From Enterovibrio sp051650965 (GTDB lineage: Bacteria > Pseudomonadota > Gammaproteobacteria > Enterobacterales > Vibrionaceae), in the NCBI GenBank assembly GCA_051650965.1, contig JBOFRL010000087.1:1-64000 (forward strand): a stretch of 64,000 nt of DNA, given 5' to 3'. The notes under the pieces were generated by a model. The model worked only from the letters and a program-made list of their open reading frames with translations. It was not told the origin of the DNA and searched no databases. Below are positions 43,749 to 52,629 of this stretch, piece by piece. The translations under genes were made by a program, and so were the position numbers. Within the stretch, counting starts at the first letter, position 1; the number at the start of each line of letters is the position of its first letter.

Positions 43749-45326
43749 ATGCTTACTGACGTTGTTGAGCTGTCGCGGTTGCAATTTGCGCTGACCGCGA
43801 TGTATCACTTTTTGTTTGTTCCGCTCACTCTTGGACTTGCTTTTTTACTTGCGATCATGGAGTCACTGTATGTGATCACCGACAAGCAAGTTTATAAAGA
43901 TATGACCAAATTTTGGGGAAAATTGTTCGGCATTAATTTTGCCCTCGGTGTTGCGACCGGCCTGACCATGGAGTTCCAATTTGGCACAAACTGGTCTTAT
44001 TACTCGCATTATGTGGGTGATATTTTTGGCGCGCCGCTGGCTATCGAAGCTTTGGTGGCTTTCTTTTTAGAGTCAACTTTAGTTGGATTGTTCTTTTTTG
44101 GTTGGGATCGCCTATCCAAAAATCAACATTTGGTGGTGACTTGGCTGACTGCGCTTGGCTCAAATTTTTCTGCGTTGTGGATTTTGGTCGCCAATGGCTG
44201 GATGCAAAACCCTATCGGTGCCGAGTTCAATTTTGAAACCATGCGCATGGAGATGACAAGTTTTGCTGACGTGGTGCTAAACCCCGTTGCGCAGGTGAAA
44301 TTTGTCCACACCGTTGCCTCAGGCTACACCACGGGCGCGATTTTTGTGCTTGGGATCAGCGCTTACTATCTGCTGAAAGGGCGCGATATCGCGTTTGCTA
44401 AGCGTTCGTTTGCGATTGCGGCGTCGTTTGGTTTAGCGGGCATTTTGTCAACTATCGTGCTTGGCGACGAATCTGGTTATGAGCTGGGCGAAGTGCAGCA
44501 AGTTAAGCTTGCGGCAATTGAGTCTGAGTGGCATACCCAGCCTGCGCCTGCGGCATTCACCTTGTTTGGGATCCCAAATCAAGAGGCCATGACGACCGAT
44601 TACGCCATCAAGATCCCTTATGTGCTTGGTTTGATTGCGACGCGCTCGTTTGATGAACAAATTCTTGGGCTGCGCGATCTGGTCGACATGAACGAAAAAC
44701 GGATCCGCAATGGTATTCAAGCTTACGCGCTGCTCGAAAAGCTGCGTGCTGGCGAGCGAACTACCGAAAATATCGAGAAGTTTTCTGTTCTAAAACAAGA
44801 TCTTGGATATGGCTTGCTGCTAAAAGCGCAGACTGACAAGGTTGTCGATGCAACTGAAGCGCAGATCAAGCAAGCGGCGAAGGACACCATTCCGCAAGTT
44901 GCGCCACTGTTTTGGTCATTTAGGATCATGGTCGGCTGTGGTGTGGCGATGTTGGCGCTCTTTGGTATGGCCTTCTATCAAACTTACAAGCAAAAAATTT
45001 GTGAAAAACCGTGGCTATTAAAAGCGTCACTGTGGGCGATGCCGCTCCCTTGGATTGCAGTTGAAGCCGGCTGGTTTATTGCAGAGTATGGTCGTCAGCC
45101 TTGGGCTGTGGGTGAGATATTGCCGGTCAATATCGCCGCCTCCAACCTAACCGCGAACGATATTTTGATGACGATCGGGCTTGTGGTTACGCTTTATACT
45201 CTGTTTTTGATCGTGGAAGTTTACTTGATGCTTAAATTCGCTCGACTTGGCCCAAGCAGTTTAAAAACAGGGCGTTATCACTTTGAGCAAGCTCAGTCTC
45301 TTCCTCATCAACCTGCCAATGCGTAA
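43749..45326 (+). CDS. cydA: Cytochrome bd ubiquinol oxidase subunit I
   Basis: The 525-residue haem-bearing subunit of the high-affinity oxidase, which reduces oxygen to water with quinol. The haem ligand His20 is in LTAMYHFLFVPLT. Other conserved blocks are GINFALGVATGLTMEFQFGT, LGSNFSALWILVANGWMQNP and GWFIAEYGRQPW. The quinol-binding Q-loop is present (about residues 255-390). The C-terminus ARLGPSSLKTGRYHFEQ is identical in style to E. coli. The ATG has AAGGAG upstream; the longer frame to 43689 is leader. Nine or so membrane helices. Confidence 0.98.
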   Translation: MLTDVVELSRLQFALTAMYHFLFVPLTLGLAFLLAIMESLYVITDKQVYKDMTKFWGKLFGINFALGVATGLTMEFQFGTNWSYYSHYVGDIFGAPLAIEALVAFFLESTLVGLFFFGWDRLSKNQHLVVTWLTALGSNFSALWILVANGWMQNPIGAEFNFETMRMEMTSFADVVLNPVAQVKFVHTVASGYTTGAIFVLGISAYYLLKGRDIAFAKRSFAIAASFGLAGILSTIVLGDESGYELGEVQQVKLAAIESEWHTQPAPAAFTLFGIPNQEAMTTDYAIKIPYVLGLIATRSFDEQILGLRDLVDMNEKRIRNGIQAYALLEKLRAGERTTENIEKFSVLKQDLGYGLLLKAQTDKVVDATEAQIKQAAKDTIPQVAPLFWSFRIMVGCGVAMLALFGMAFYQTYKQKICEKPWLLKASLWAMPLPWIAVEAGWFIAEYGRQPWAVGEILPVNIAASNLTANDILMTIGLVVTLYTLFLIVEVYLMLKFARLGPSSLKTGRYHFEQAQSLPHQPANA

Positions 45327-45337
45327 AGGAGAGGGTC

Positions 45338-46474
45338 ATGTTTGATTATGAAACGCTGCGCCTAATTTGGTGGCTGTTAATTGGCGTGCTGCTGATAGGC
45401 TTTGCCATCACCGACGGTTTTGACATGGGAGTTGGCATGCTGCTGCCTTTCATTGGCAAGACCGACAGCGAAAGGCGTGTGATGATAAATTCTATCGCTC
45501 CACATTGGGACGGTAACCAAGTTTGGCTGATCACTGCGGGCGGCGCGCTCTTTGCAGCGTGGCCTTTGGCTTACGCGGTCTCATTCTCGGGCTTTTATGG
45601 CGCGATGATTTTGACGCTGGCGGCGCTTTGGTTTCGCCCGATTGGCTTTGACTATCGCTCAAAGCTGGAAAGTCCACGTTGGCGTACCATGTGGGACATG
45701 GGAATTTTCATCGGCAGTTTTGTGCCGGCATTAGTGTTTGGCGTCGCTTTTGGCAACTTGCTGCAAGGCGTGCCTTTTAACTTTAGCGAGATGCTCAGCC
45801 CCACTTACCACGGTAATTTATTTGGACTGCTTAATCCGTTTGGCATTCTGTGTGGCTTGATCAGCGTTGGCATGTTGGTGACGCAAGGCGCAACTTACCT
45901 GCAGATGAAAACCACCGCGGATGTGCGCGAGCGCGCGACCTTGGTTGGAAAAAGATCGGCAGCCGCGACGGCGGTGCTGTTCGTGCTTGCGGGTATTTGG
46001 GTTATTTTCTTAGACGGCTTTGTGCTTGTTTCAGAAGTGGCCAGCAATGCGCCAAGCGATCCGCTCAACAAAGAGGTCGCACGTGAAGGCGGGGCGTGGT
46101 TCAATAATTTCTTGCAGTACCCGCTCTTGTTTTTAGCGCCGCTACTTGGCGCGGGCATGCTTGCGGCAAGCGCACGTTTCTCGCATTTTGAGCGTCCTGC
46201 GTTAGCCTTTGTTTGCTCAAGCCTTGCGATGGCAGGGATCATTTTGACCGCTGGATTTGCCATGTTCCCGTTTGTGCTGCCGTCGAGTCTAAACCCTAAC
46301 CACAGCCTCACGCTATGGGATACGACTTCAAGCGAGTTCACTCTTAGCATCATGACGAATGTTGCCATTGTGATGGTGCCGATCGTGTTGAGTTACACCG
46401 CGTGGAGCTACTATAAGATGTTTGGCCGTCTAGATAGTAAATTTATTGAAGACAACAAAAATAATCTTTATTAA
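45338..46474 (+). CDS. cydB: Cytochrome bd ubiquinol oxidase subunit II
   Basis: The 378-residue structural partner of CydA with about eight to nine membrane helices. The N-terminus FDYETLRLIWWLLIGVLLIG and the signature FAITDGFDMGVGMLLPFIGK, then INSIAPHWDGNQVWLITAGG, are diagnostic. It starts 11 bases after cydA with AGGAGAGG upstream, and cydX follows 12 bases after its stop. Confidence 0.98.
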   Translation: MFDYETLRLIWWLLIGVLLIGFAITDGFDMGVGMLLPFIGKTDSERRVMINSIAPHWDGNQVWLITAGGALFAAWPLAYAVSFSGFYGAMILTLAALWFRPIGFDYRSKLESPRWRTMWDMGIFIGSFVPALVFGVAFGNLLQGVPFNFSEMLSPTYHGNLFGLLNPFGILCGLISVGMLVTQGATYLQMKTTADVRERATLVGKRSAAATAVLFVLAGIWVIFLDGFVLVSEVASNAPSDPLNKEVAREGGAWFNNFLQYPLLFLAPLLGAGMLAASARFSHFERPALAFVCSSLAMAGIILTAGFAMFPFVLPSSLNPNHSLTLWDTTSSEFTLSIMTNVAIVMVPIVLSYTAWSYYKMFGRLDSKFIEDNKNNLY

Positions 46475-46486
46475 AGGAGCACGTTG

Positions 46487-46591
46487 ATGTGGTATTTCGT
46501 TTGGTTTCTTGGGGTATTACTGGCTTGCTTCTTTTCAATTATCCATGCGTTATGGTTAGAAAATAGCAAGACAATGGAACAAGATCAGTAA
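46487..46591 (+). CDS. cydX: CydX, small subunit of cytochrome bd oxidase
   Basis: A 34-residue single-helix protein required for oxidase stability and activity. The start MWYFVWFLGVLLACFFSI matches E. coli CydX (MWYFAWILGTLLACSFGV), followed by a short charged tail (LENSKTMEQDQ). AAAGGAG lies upstream at 46473-46479. It ends the operon; the ybgE usually found next in enterics is absent. Confidence 0.95.
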   Translation: MWYFVWFLGVLLACFFSIIHALWLENSKTMEQDQ

Positions 46592-46610
46592 AATAAGAAA
46601 GTAATATAAG

Positions 46611-46639
46611 AAGCGGCAGTTTGACTGTCGCTTTTTTTT
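46611..46639 (+). terminator. Rho-independent terminator after cydX
   Basis: AAGCGGCAG and CTGTCGCTT pair with one G-T around TTTGA, followed by a T run. It separates cydABX from the Tol-Pal operon. Confidence 0.85.
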
Positions 46640-46772
46640 AATAATTTGAAGGCGGTCATACTTTATTTTTCCTTTTAATTTAGATAGTTAACTCGCAGTA
46701 TTGTCATTTATTGAAAGCGGCATCTCGGTTATAGTAGCTGTGAAACTGCTTTTAGGTCTATTGGACAAATAT

Positions 46773-47186
46773 ATGCAAATAGAAACGGCTTTTCAGTGGC
46801 CGGTCACAATTTATTATGAAGATACAGATATTGGCGGGTTAGTTTACCATGCTAATTATTTGAAATATTTTGAACGGGCTCGGACTGAGTTTTTGCGTTC
46901 GCTGGGGATAACCCAAAAAATATTGCTTGCAGAGCAGACTGCATTTGTCGTTCGTCACATGAAGATCGATTTTTTGCAAGGCGCAACTTTAGATGATCAT
47001 TTAGTTGTGAATTCGCACATTAGCGAACTTCGCACTGCAAGTATGACCTTTTCGCAGCTTCTTGTTGCAAATTCTGGCGCGGTGATTTGCAAGGCGGATG
47101 TCAAAATCGCCTGTATTAATACACAGCAAATGAAACCTATCGCCATTCCACCATTTATAAAATCGGAGATCTTACGTGAACGCTGA
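46773..47186 (+). CDS. ybgC: YbgC, acyl-CoA thioesterase of the Tol-Pal operon
   Basis: A 137-residue hot-dog-fold thioesterase that hydrolyses acyl-CoA and is linked to phospholipid metabolism at the inner membrane. The catalytic motif is YYEDTDIGGLVYHANYLKYF (Asp and Tyr/His), followed by ERARTEFLRSLGI. The ATG at 46773 gives the usual length; the open frame to 46701 is leader. It overlaps tolQ by 11 bases. Confidence 0.93.
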   Translation: MQIETAFQWPVTIYYEDTDIGGLVYHANYLKYFERARTEFLRSLGITQKILLAEQTAFVVRHMKIDFLQGATLDDHLVVNSHISELRTASMTFSQLLVANSGAVICKADVKIACINTQQMKPIAIPPFIKSEILRER

Positions 47187-47862
47187 GCTTTCAATTCTTG
47201 ACCTGTTTTTACAGGCAAGCCTACTGGTTAAAGCTGTGATGTTAATGCTAATGACGATGTCAGTTATTTCATGGGCAATGATTTTGAAACGTTCGCGGGT
47301 CTTGTCGGTTGCTAAAAAACAGTCTGATTATTTTGAAGACAGATTTTGGTCTGGTATGGATCTTTCTACGCTATTTCAAGAGATGAAAGGCAAGCAAGAT
47401 GACTTAACGGGCAGTGAGTTGATTTTCTACACCGGATTTAAAGAGTTTGCGCGTCTGCACCGCAGCAACGACAAGATGCCAGAAGCTATCATGGAAGGCA
47501 CTTACCGCAAAATGCGCGTGGTTCTTTCCAAAGAAGTAACGGAACTTGAAAAAAGTCTTAACTTTTTGGCAACAGTAGGTTCTATTAGCCCTTACATTGG
47601 CCTTTTCGGCACCGTTTGGGGGATCATGCATGCGTTTGTTGCGCTGGGCGCTGTGAAGCAAGCAACGCTTGCGATGGTCGCGCCAGGTATTGCCGAAGCG
47701 TTAGTTGCAACGGCGATGGGTCTGTTTGCTGCGATCCCCGCAGTAATGGCTTACAACCGTTTTAGTTCTAAAGTTAACCTGATAGAAAACACCTATGTGA
47801 ATTTCATGGATGAATTTTCTAGTGTGTTGCATCGCCAAGCTTTTGCGGTAGGTAAGGAGTAG
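47176..47862 (+). CDS. tolQ: TolQ, proton-channel subunit of the Tol-Pal system
   Basis: A 228-residue ExbB-like protein with three membrane helices (about residues 15-38, 135-160 and 170-195). With TolR it uses the proton-motive force to energise TolA during outer-membrane constriction. The helix 2-3 region has LNFLATVGSISPYIGLFGTV and GIAEALVATAMGLFAAIPAV, the family hallmark. It starts with GTG inside the end of ybgC. Confidence 0.97.
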   Translation: MNAELSILDLFLQASLLVKAVMLMLMTMSVISWAMILKRSRVLSVAKKQSDYFEDRFWSGMDLSTLFQEMKGKQDDLTGSELIFYTGFKEFARLHRSNDKMPEAIMEGTYRKMRVVLSKEVTELEKSLNFLATVGSISPYIGLFGTVWGIMHAFVALGAVKQATLAMVAPGIAEALVATAMGLFAAIPAVMAYNRFSSKVNLIENTYVNFMDEFSSVLHRQAFAVGKE

Positions 47863-47865
47863 CGG

Positions 47866-48312
47866 ATGGCCTATCATCGCAAACGTCGCAAAATGGCCGC
47901 CGAAATCAATGTGGTTCCTTATATTGATGTGATGTTGGTGCTATTGATCATTTTTATGGTGACAGCACCTTTTGTTACGCAGGGGGTCGATGTTGAGTTG
48001 CCGCAAACGACGACGGCAAAAACCGCCGCAGAGCTGGCTAAAGACGCCGATCCTAGCTCTTTTATCATTGTCGAAATGGATGCAAGCGGCAATTTGGGCT
48101 TAAGCGTTAATAATGGCGAGATGAAACGTGGGCTTTCCATGAATGATATCTTGTTGTTTGTGAAAGCAGAGCTTTTGGTTAATCCCAAATCTTCAGTATT
48201 GGTTGGCGGAGATGGGCGAGTGCCTTATTCGGAGATCATTTTAGTGCTTGATACGTTAAGTCAAGCCGGAGTGGGTTCGGTAGGTCTTATGACGCAACCA
48301 CTTGGATCGTGA
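47866..48312 (+). CDS. tolR: TolR, proton-channel partner of TolQ
   Basis: A 148-residue ExbD-like protein with one helix near the N-terminus. EINVVPYIDVMLVLLIIFMV contains the essential proton-carrying Asp21, followed by the periplasmic domain ending QAGVGSVGLMTQPLG. It starts 3 bases after tolQ, with GGAG upstream. Confidence 0.97.
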   Translation: MAYHRKRRKMAAEINVVPYIDVMLVLLIIFMVTAPFVTQGVDVELPQTTTAKTAAELAKDADPSSFIIVEMDASGNLGLSVNNGEMKRGLSMNDILLFVKAELLVNPKSSVLVGGDGRVPYSEIILVLDTLSQAGVGSVGLMTQPLGS

Positions 48313-48323
48313 GATAACTTCTT

Positions 48324-49280
48324 ATGAAAAAAAAAGCGAACGGTGGTTATTTTTGGGCCATCACTTTGTCATTGTTGCTGCATGGGATTTTGATTGTGGG
48401 CATGTTGTGGGGAGCTGATTTTGAGTCCTTAAAAACGCCCACGCAGCCTAAAGCTGCAGGACAAAGTATTCAGGCGACCGTGATTGATCCCGCGCTAGTC
48501 AGCGCTCAGGCGAAGAAAATTCGCGATCAACAGGCGCTTGCCAAGCAGCAAGAGGCCGACAGGCTGCGTAAGCTTGAGCAAAAAGCGCAGCAGATCGAAC
48601 GTCAGCGCGAGCAAGAGGAGCAGCGCCTGCGTGATCTGCAAAAGCAAAAGCTGTTAGCTGAAAAGCGTGCGCGTGAAGCGGAGAAAAAAGCGAAGGAAGC
48701 AGAAGAGAAGAAATTGCTGCTTGCTAAGCAACAAGAAAAGGCCAGAGAGGAAAAGCTCAAGGCTGAAGAAGCGGTGCGCCTCGCTCAAGAGCAAGCTCAA
48801 TTAGCCAAACTCGAGCAAGAAAAGCAGCTAGAAGCGCAGCGTCAAGCGCAAGCTGCGACGCGCGAGGCTGAAGAAAAACGCAAAGCTGCAGAGTTAGAAG
48901 CGGCCAGAGCACAACAGCAAAAAGCAGAGAGAGAGGCTGCACTTAACGAGCTTTTTAGCGAACTCGAGTCGGAAACGGAGCAGCTATCCTCGGCTCGAGC
49001 TAAATACGTAGCTGATGAGGTTTCACAGTGGTCCAACCGCTATGTAGTGATGATCCAGCAAAAATGGTTGGTTGACTCATCGATGCAAAGTAAAGGGTGC
49101 CGGCTAAACTTACGTTTGGCACCAGATGGGCTTGTGCTTAGTGTGACTGCGCTATCTGGCGATCCAGTGCTTTGCCGCTCTGCGAAAGCCAGCGTAGTTA
49201 GCATCAATAAATTTCCAATGCCATCGGGATCTGAGGTAGTGGAAAAATTGAGAAATATTAATCTCAATTTTCAATTGTAA
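48324..49280 (+). CDS. tolA: TolA, periplasm-spanning coupling protein
   Basis: A 318-residue protein. One N-terminal inner-membrane helix (YFWAITLSLLLHGILIVGML, with the Ser/His face that contacts TolQ-R) is followed by a long Lys/Glu/Ala/Gln-rich helical domain (about residues 60-205). The C-terminal globular domain (about 220-318) carries the Cys pair in SKGCRLNLRLAPDG and GDPVLCRSAKAS and binds TolB and Pal. It is shorter than E. coli TolA (421), by loss of helical repeats. Confidence 0.94.
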   Translation: MKKKANGGYFWAITLSLLLHGILIVGMLWGADFESLKTPTQPKAAGQSIQATVIDPALVSAQAKKIRDQQALAKQQEADRLRKLEQKAQQIERQREQEEQRLRDLQKQKLLAEKRAREAEKKAKEAEEKKLLLAKQQEKAREEKLKAEEAVRLAQEQAQLAKLEQEKQLEAQRQAQAATREAEEKRKAAELEAARAQQQKAEREAALNELFSELESETEQLSSARAKYVADEVSQWSNRYVVMIQQKWLVDSSMQSKGCRLNLRLAPDGLVLSVTALSGDPVLCRSAKASVVSINKFPMPSGSEVVEKLRNINLNFQL

Positions 49281-49292
49281 ACGAGGTAAGCA

Positions 49293-50615
49293 ATGGTAAT
49301 AGCACGCAGTCTTTTTGCTGCATTTTTATGGATTGTAAGTACAGGCTACGCATATGCGGCGCTAGAGCTGTACATCACTGAAGGGGTAAATTCGGCTCGT
49401 TCTATCGCGATTGTCCCTTTTAAATGGCAAGGAGCAGGCAAGCCACCCGCGGAAGTGGCCAAAGTGGTGGCTTCTGATCTGCAGCGCTCAGGCAAATTTT
49501 CGCCGCTCGCGATGGAGAAGTTGCCAGAGCAGCCTTCACATTACGATGAGGTCGATTTTGCCAAGTGGTCTGCGGCGGGCGTTGACGCGCTGGTGACCGG
49601 TACGATCTCGCAGGCGGAGGGCGGCGGATATTTGATCCGCTATCAGCTTATCGATATGGTGCGTGCTAATGCGCAAGATCGTCCGGCTGCTGAGCTGCCG
49701 ATTTTGCTTAATCATCAAAAAACGGTGACAGCCGAGCAAGTGCGTCCTTACGCGCATCGCATTTCAGATCTTATTTATCAAGCGCTTATGGGTGAAAAGG
49801 GTGCATTTTTAACCCGCATCGCGTATGTGGTTATTGATGATAAGGCGAAATACCGTTATCAGCTGCGCATTGCTGATTATGATGGTTACAACGAGCGCAC
49901 CGTGCTTAACTCAAGTCAGCCTCTAATGTCTCCAGCGTGGTCACCTGATGGTGAGCAACTGGCGTATGTGAGCTTTGAAAATGGGCAGGCGCAAGTCTTC
50001 ATCATGAACATTTATACGGGCAAAAGGGAACTTATTTCATCATTTCCTCGTCATAATGGATCGCCCCAATTTTCTCCAGATGGCAGCAAGCTAGCTCTTG
50101 TTTTGTCAAAATCTGGCAGTCTTCACTTGTATCTCCTTGATTTAAAAACAAAAAACTGGAAGCAAATTACTCAAGGTCGATCCAATAATACCGAACCATT
50201 CTGGGATCCAAGCGGTAACTCACTGATATTTACGTCCGATCGGGGTGGCAAACCTCAAATTTATCGAGTAGATTTAAAAGGTGATTTTGCCGTTAACCGG
50301 CTCACGTGGCAGGGCAGCCAAAACTTGGGGGGCCAACTAACGCCAGATGGCAAACATCTGATCATGGTCCACCAATCTGATTCTGGCTACAATATTGCAA
50401 AGCAAGATCTGCAATTGGGTACAGTGGAAATCCTAACGAATACAACGTTGGATGAGTCTCCAAGCCTAGCCCCTAATGGTAGCATGGTAATCTACAGCTC
50501 TGTCTATGGTAATAGCAATGTGCTTTCTTTAGTGTCTATTGATGGACGCTTTAAGGCTCGCTTGCCCGTTACTCAAGGAAGAGTGAGAGCACCTGCGTGG
50601 TCCCCGTTTCAATAA
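49293..50615 (+). CDS. tolB: TolB, periplasmic beta-propeller of the Tol-Pal system
   Basis: A 440-residue periplasmic protein. It has a signal peptide (RSLFAAFLWIVSTGYAYAAL), an N-terminal alpha/beta domain (IAIVPFKWQGAGKPPAEVAK) and a six-blade propeller with repeated WSPDG/FSPDG turns (SPAWSPDGEQLAYVSFENGQ, GSPQFSPDGSKLALVLS, AEPFWDPSGNSLIFTSDRGG-type blades). The N-terminus after cleavage (ALELYITEGV) is the TolA-box equivalent. It binds Pal. Length is normal (E. coli 430). Confidence 0.96.
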   Translation: MVIARSLFAAFLWIVSTGYAYAALELYITEGVNSARSIAIVPFKWQGAGKPPAEVAKVVASDLQRSGKFSPLAMEKLPEQPSHYDEVDFAKWSAAGVDALVTGTISQAEGGGYLIRYQLIDMVRANAQDRPAAELPILLNHQKTVTAEQVRPYAHRISDLIYQALMGEKGAFLTRIAYVVIDDKAKYRYQLRIADYDGYNERTVLNSSQPLMSPAWSPDGEQLAYVSFENGQAQVFIMNIYTGKRELISSFPRHNGSPQFSPDGSKLALVLSKSGSLHLYLLDLKTKNWKQITQGRSNNTEPFWDPSGNSLIFTSDRGGKPQIYRVDLKGDFAVNRLTWQGSQNLGGQLTPDGKHLIMVHQSDSGYNIAKQDLQLGTVEILTNTTLDESPSLAPNGSMVIYSSVYGNSNVLSLVSIDGRFKARLPVTQGRVRAPAWSPFQ

Positions 50616-50636
50616 TAGTTGCACGAGGAAATTAAA

Positions 50637-51146
50637 ATGCGATTTAACAAAGTACTAAAAGGTTTAGCTGTTGCATTGCCTTTGTTTACATTGGCGGCAT
50701 GTAGTTCAAACAAGTCTACGGAAATGGATGAGTACGAAACTAATGGCGGCACAGTTGTAGAGCCAGTTGCACCGGTTGCGCCAACGCTTACTCCAGAAGA
50801 GATCCGTAACAATGAGCTACGTCAATCTCAAACAGTTTTCTTTACTTTTGATGATTCAGAAATCAAGGGCCAATTCAAAGAAATGCTAGGCGCACATGCT
50901 GCATTCCTTCGTACTAACCCAGACGTTCATGTAACCATCGAAGGCCATGCTGATGAGCGCGGCACGCCAGAATATAACATTGCTCTTGGCGAGCGTCGTG
51001 CAAAAGCTGTACAGATGTTTTTGCAAGCGCAAGGCGTTCCAATGTCTCAGCTTTCTATCGTGAGCTATGGCGAAGAGCGTCCGCTTGTGCTTGGCCACAC
51101 TGAGCATGAGTATCAGCAAAACCGTCGTGCGGTGTTAGTTTACTAA
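50637..51146 (+). CDS. pal: Pal, peptidoglycan-associated lipoprotein
   Basis: A 169-residue outer-membrane lipoprotein. The lipobox is LFTLAACSS with acylated Cys22. The OmpA-like domain binds diaminopimelate in peptidoglycan through VTIEGHADERGTPEYNIALG and GERRAKAVQMFLQAQGV. The ATG at 50637 gives the signal sequence; the frame to 50619 adds six residues that do not fit. GAGG lies at 50624-50627. Confidence 0.97.
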   Translation: MRFNKVLKGLAVALPLFTLAACSSNKSTEMDEYETNGGTVVEPVAPVAPTLTPEEIRNNELRQSQTVFFTFDDSEIKGQFKEMLGAHAAFLRTNPDVHVTIEGHADERGTPEYNIALGERRAKAVQMFLQAQGVPMSQLSIVSYGEERPLVLGHTEHEYQQNRRAVLVY

Positions 51147-51160
51147 ACGAGAAGTAATGA

Positions 51161-51901
51161 ATGATAAATAACAGTAACCTATCCCGATTTTTTTCGCTAG
51201 TGTTACTGGTAAGCGCGGCAGCCCAAGTGGCTGCTGCGCCAGCTCCAGTGACCTCCATTCGTGGTAATTCCTCTGAGATCCAACGACTAGAGCGTCTGCT
51301 TGATGCGCGCACGCAGGTGCAAGTTTATCAGCAGCAGCAGCTTGCAGAAATGGAGCGCGAGCTTGATGAATTGCGTGGAATTGTTGAGCAAAACAATCAT
51401 CTTGTGCAGCAGTTGCAAAACAGACAGCGCGATCTTTACAACGAAATTGATGCGTTAAAGCAAGCAAAAAATGACTCTGCAAAATCGTCGCCAGCGGCTA
51501 ATAAAAATGATGTAAAAATTGTGGCTAACGATTCTGAAAGTGCGCTGTACGAAGCGGCGGTTGATTTGATTTTAAAGAAGAAAAATTACGCCGGCGCCAT
51601 CCAAGCGTTCGATGGTTTTTTGGCTAAATACCCTAAATCCAGTTACGCACCCAACGCGTATTATTGGTTAGGCCAGCTCTATTTAGGAAAAGAAGAGTTG
51701 GATGAGTCGAAAAAACATTTTGCTAAAGTTCTTGATTATAAAGATTCAAATAAACGAGCTGAGGCACTTGTTAAACTTGGGATCATTGCGACAAAGCAAA
51801 AAGATCCTCTTAACGCGAAAAAATATTTTGGTCAAGTGATTAAGCAGTTCCCTGATTCGACCAGTGCTAGTCAGGCTAAAAAGTTGCTGGACGCGATGTA
51901 A
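51161..51901 (+). CDS. cpoB: CpoB (YbgF), Tol-Pal-associated coordinator of PBP1B
   Basis: A 246-residue periplasmic protein. It has a signal peptide (LSRFFSLVLLVSAAAQVAAA), an N-terminal trimerising coiled coil (about residues 40-95, VQVYQQQQLAEMERELDELR) and a C-terminal TPR domain (about 125-246) with YEAAVDLILKKKNYAGAIQA, APNAYYWLGQLYLGK and KQFPDSTSASQAKKLLDAM. CpoB links Tol energy to septal peptidoglycan synthesis. It ends the ybgC-tolQRAB-pal operon; a GCAGCGC/GCGCTGC hairpin lies at about 51914-51945. Confidence 0.95.
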   Translation: MINNSNLSRFFSLVLLVSAAAQVAAAPAPVTSIRGNSSEIQRLERLLDARTQVQVYQQQQLAEMERELDELRGIVEQNNHLVQQLQNRQRDLYNEIDALKQAKNDSAKSSPAANKNDVKIVANDSESALYEAAVDLILKKKNYAGAIQAFDGFLAKYPKSSYAPNAYYWLGQLYLGKEELDESKKHFAKVLDYKDSNKRAEALVKLGIIATKQKDPLNAKKYFGQVIKQFPDSTSASQAKKLLDAM

Positions 51902-51958
51902 ACCCTTTTTTAGTGCAGCGCTGTAAGTCACATTCGGCGCTGCAACTGCTCAATTTTC

Positions 51959-52141
51959 CTACTCCTTTTCTGCGGCGCTATTTTTACGTTTTTGGCTGGT
52001 GCTTCGGCAATCGCGGCAATGTGATTGTACGATGCGTTTTCCATTTACATTGCGAAAGCCAAATTCTTTTTCAATTGCATTGAGATCTGCGCGAGCAATT
52101 TTGCCACATTTGGGACATTGTGCTTCTAAAATTGATGGCAT
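51959..52141 (-). CDS. Small zinc-ribbon protein of unknown function
   Basis: A 60-residue basic protein with two Cys pairs, CPKC (residues 9-12) and CRDC (43-46), the pattern of a small zinc ribbon. The segment between contains IEKEFGFRNVNGKRIVQSH. The ATG has AGGAAG five bases upstream on the minus strand, and the gene sits alone, converging with cpoB, so I take it as real. I do not recognise a named family. It could bind nucleic acid, but that is inference. Confidence 0.6.
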   Translation of the reverse strand: MPSILEAQCPKCGKIARADLNAIEKEFGFRNVNGKRIVQSHCRDCRSTSQKRKNSAAEKE

Positions 52142-52551
52142 AGCGGCTTCCTTTTAAAAAAGTAAAACAGCAATACAGTACGTATCACTTTAAAATAAAA
52201 TGGTGACTAGAATACCATTGGCGCCATGCCAAATCATCAACCAGCTGCACGTGTTTTTTACTATTTCTTGCGTATCTAATTGATTAAATTGATTTTTTCT
52301 AAGAGCCTTACCTGCGCCAGTTTTGCTATTTTCCCATGACTTTTGCGCTAAGCGGCGCGTTTTTGCGGGCAAAATTTAGCGATCCAAGTATCCTTACGCT
52401 ATAAAAATTGTGAAAAGAGCCGTCATGTTTGTCGCTTTTTTATTTCTCTTTTGAATACATCAGATTAAAATGCAGCGTAGTTTGTGATGTTCTCCCTTTT
52501 TAAAAATTAACAGTCCCATGGAAATGGCTAAGGTTAAGGCCGCGCTTTTAG

Positions 52552-52580
52552 TTGTGATGCGTGTGTGAAATTTTTAGGAT
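52552..52580 (+). promoter_or_regulatory. Sigma-70 promoter of the sucrose operon
   Basis: TTGTGA (52552-52557), a 17-base spacer and TAGGAT (52575-52580). The predicted start falls inside the operator just downstream. The rest of the 488-base gap 52142-52629 is AT-rich with no gene seen. Confidence 0.65.
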
Positions 52581-52586
52581 CAGTTG

Positions 52587-52600
52587 CTAAACCGGTTTAG
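52587..52600 (+). promoter_or_regulatory. LacI-type operator of the sucrose operon (ScrR site)
   Basis: CTAAACCGGTTTAG is a perfect 14-base palindrome with the central CG of LacI/GalR-family operators. It lies just after the -10 box, so ScrR bound here would block transcription of scrKAB until inducer (fructose or fructose-1-phosphate type sugars in known ScrR systems) is present. Confidence 0.8.
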
Positions 52601-52629
52601 GTGGCTGGCATGAGGATAACGGAGTGAAA

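Noticed and set aside
52190..52372. 60-codon minus-strand frame upstream of the sucrose operon
   Set aside because: No ribosome-binding site, no recognisable motif, and a composition like intergenic DNA.
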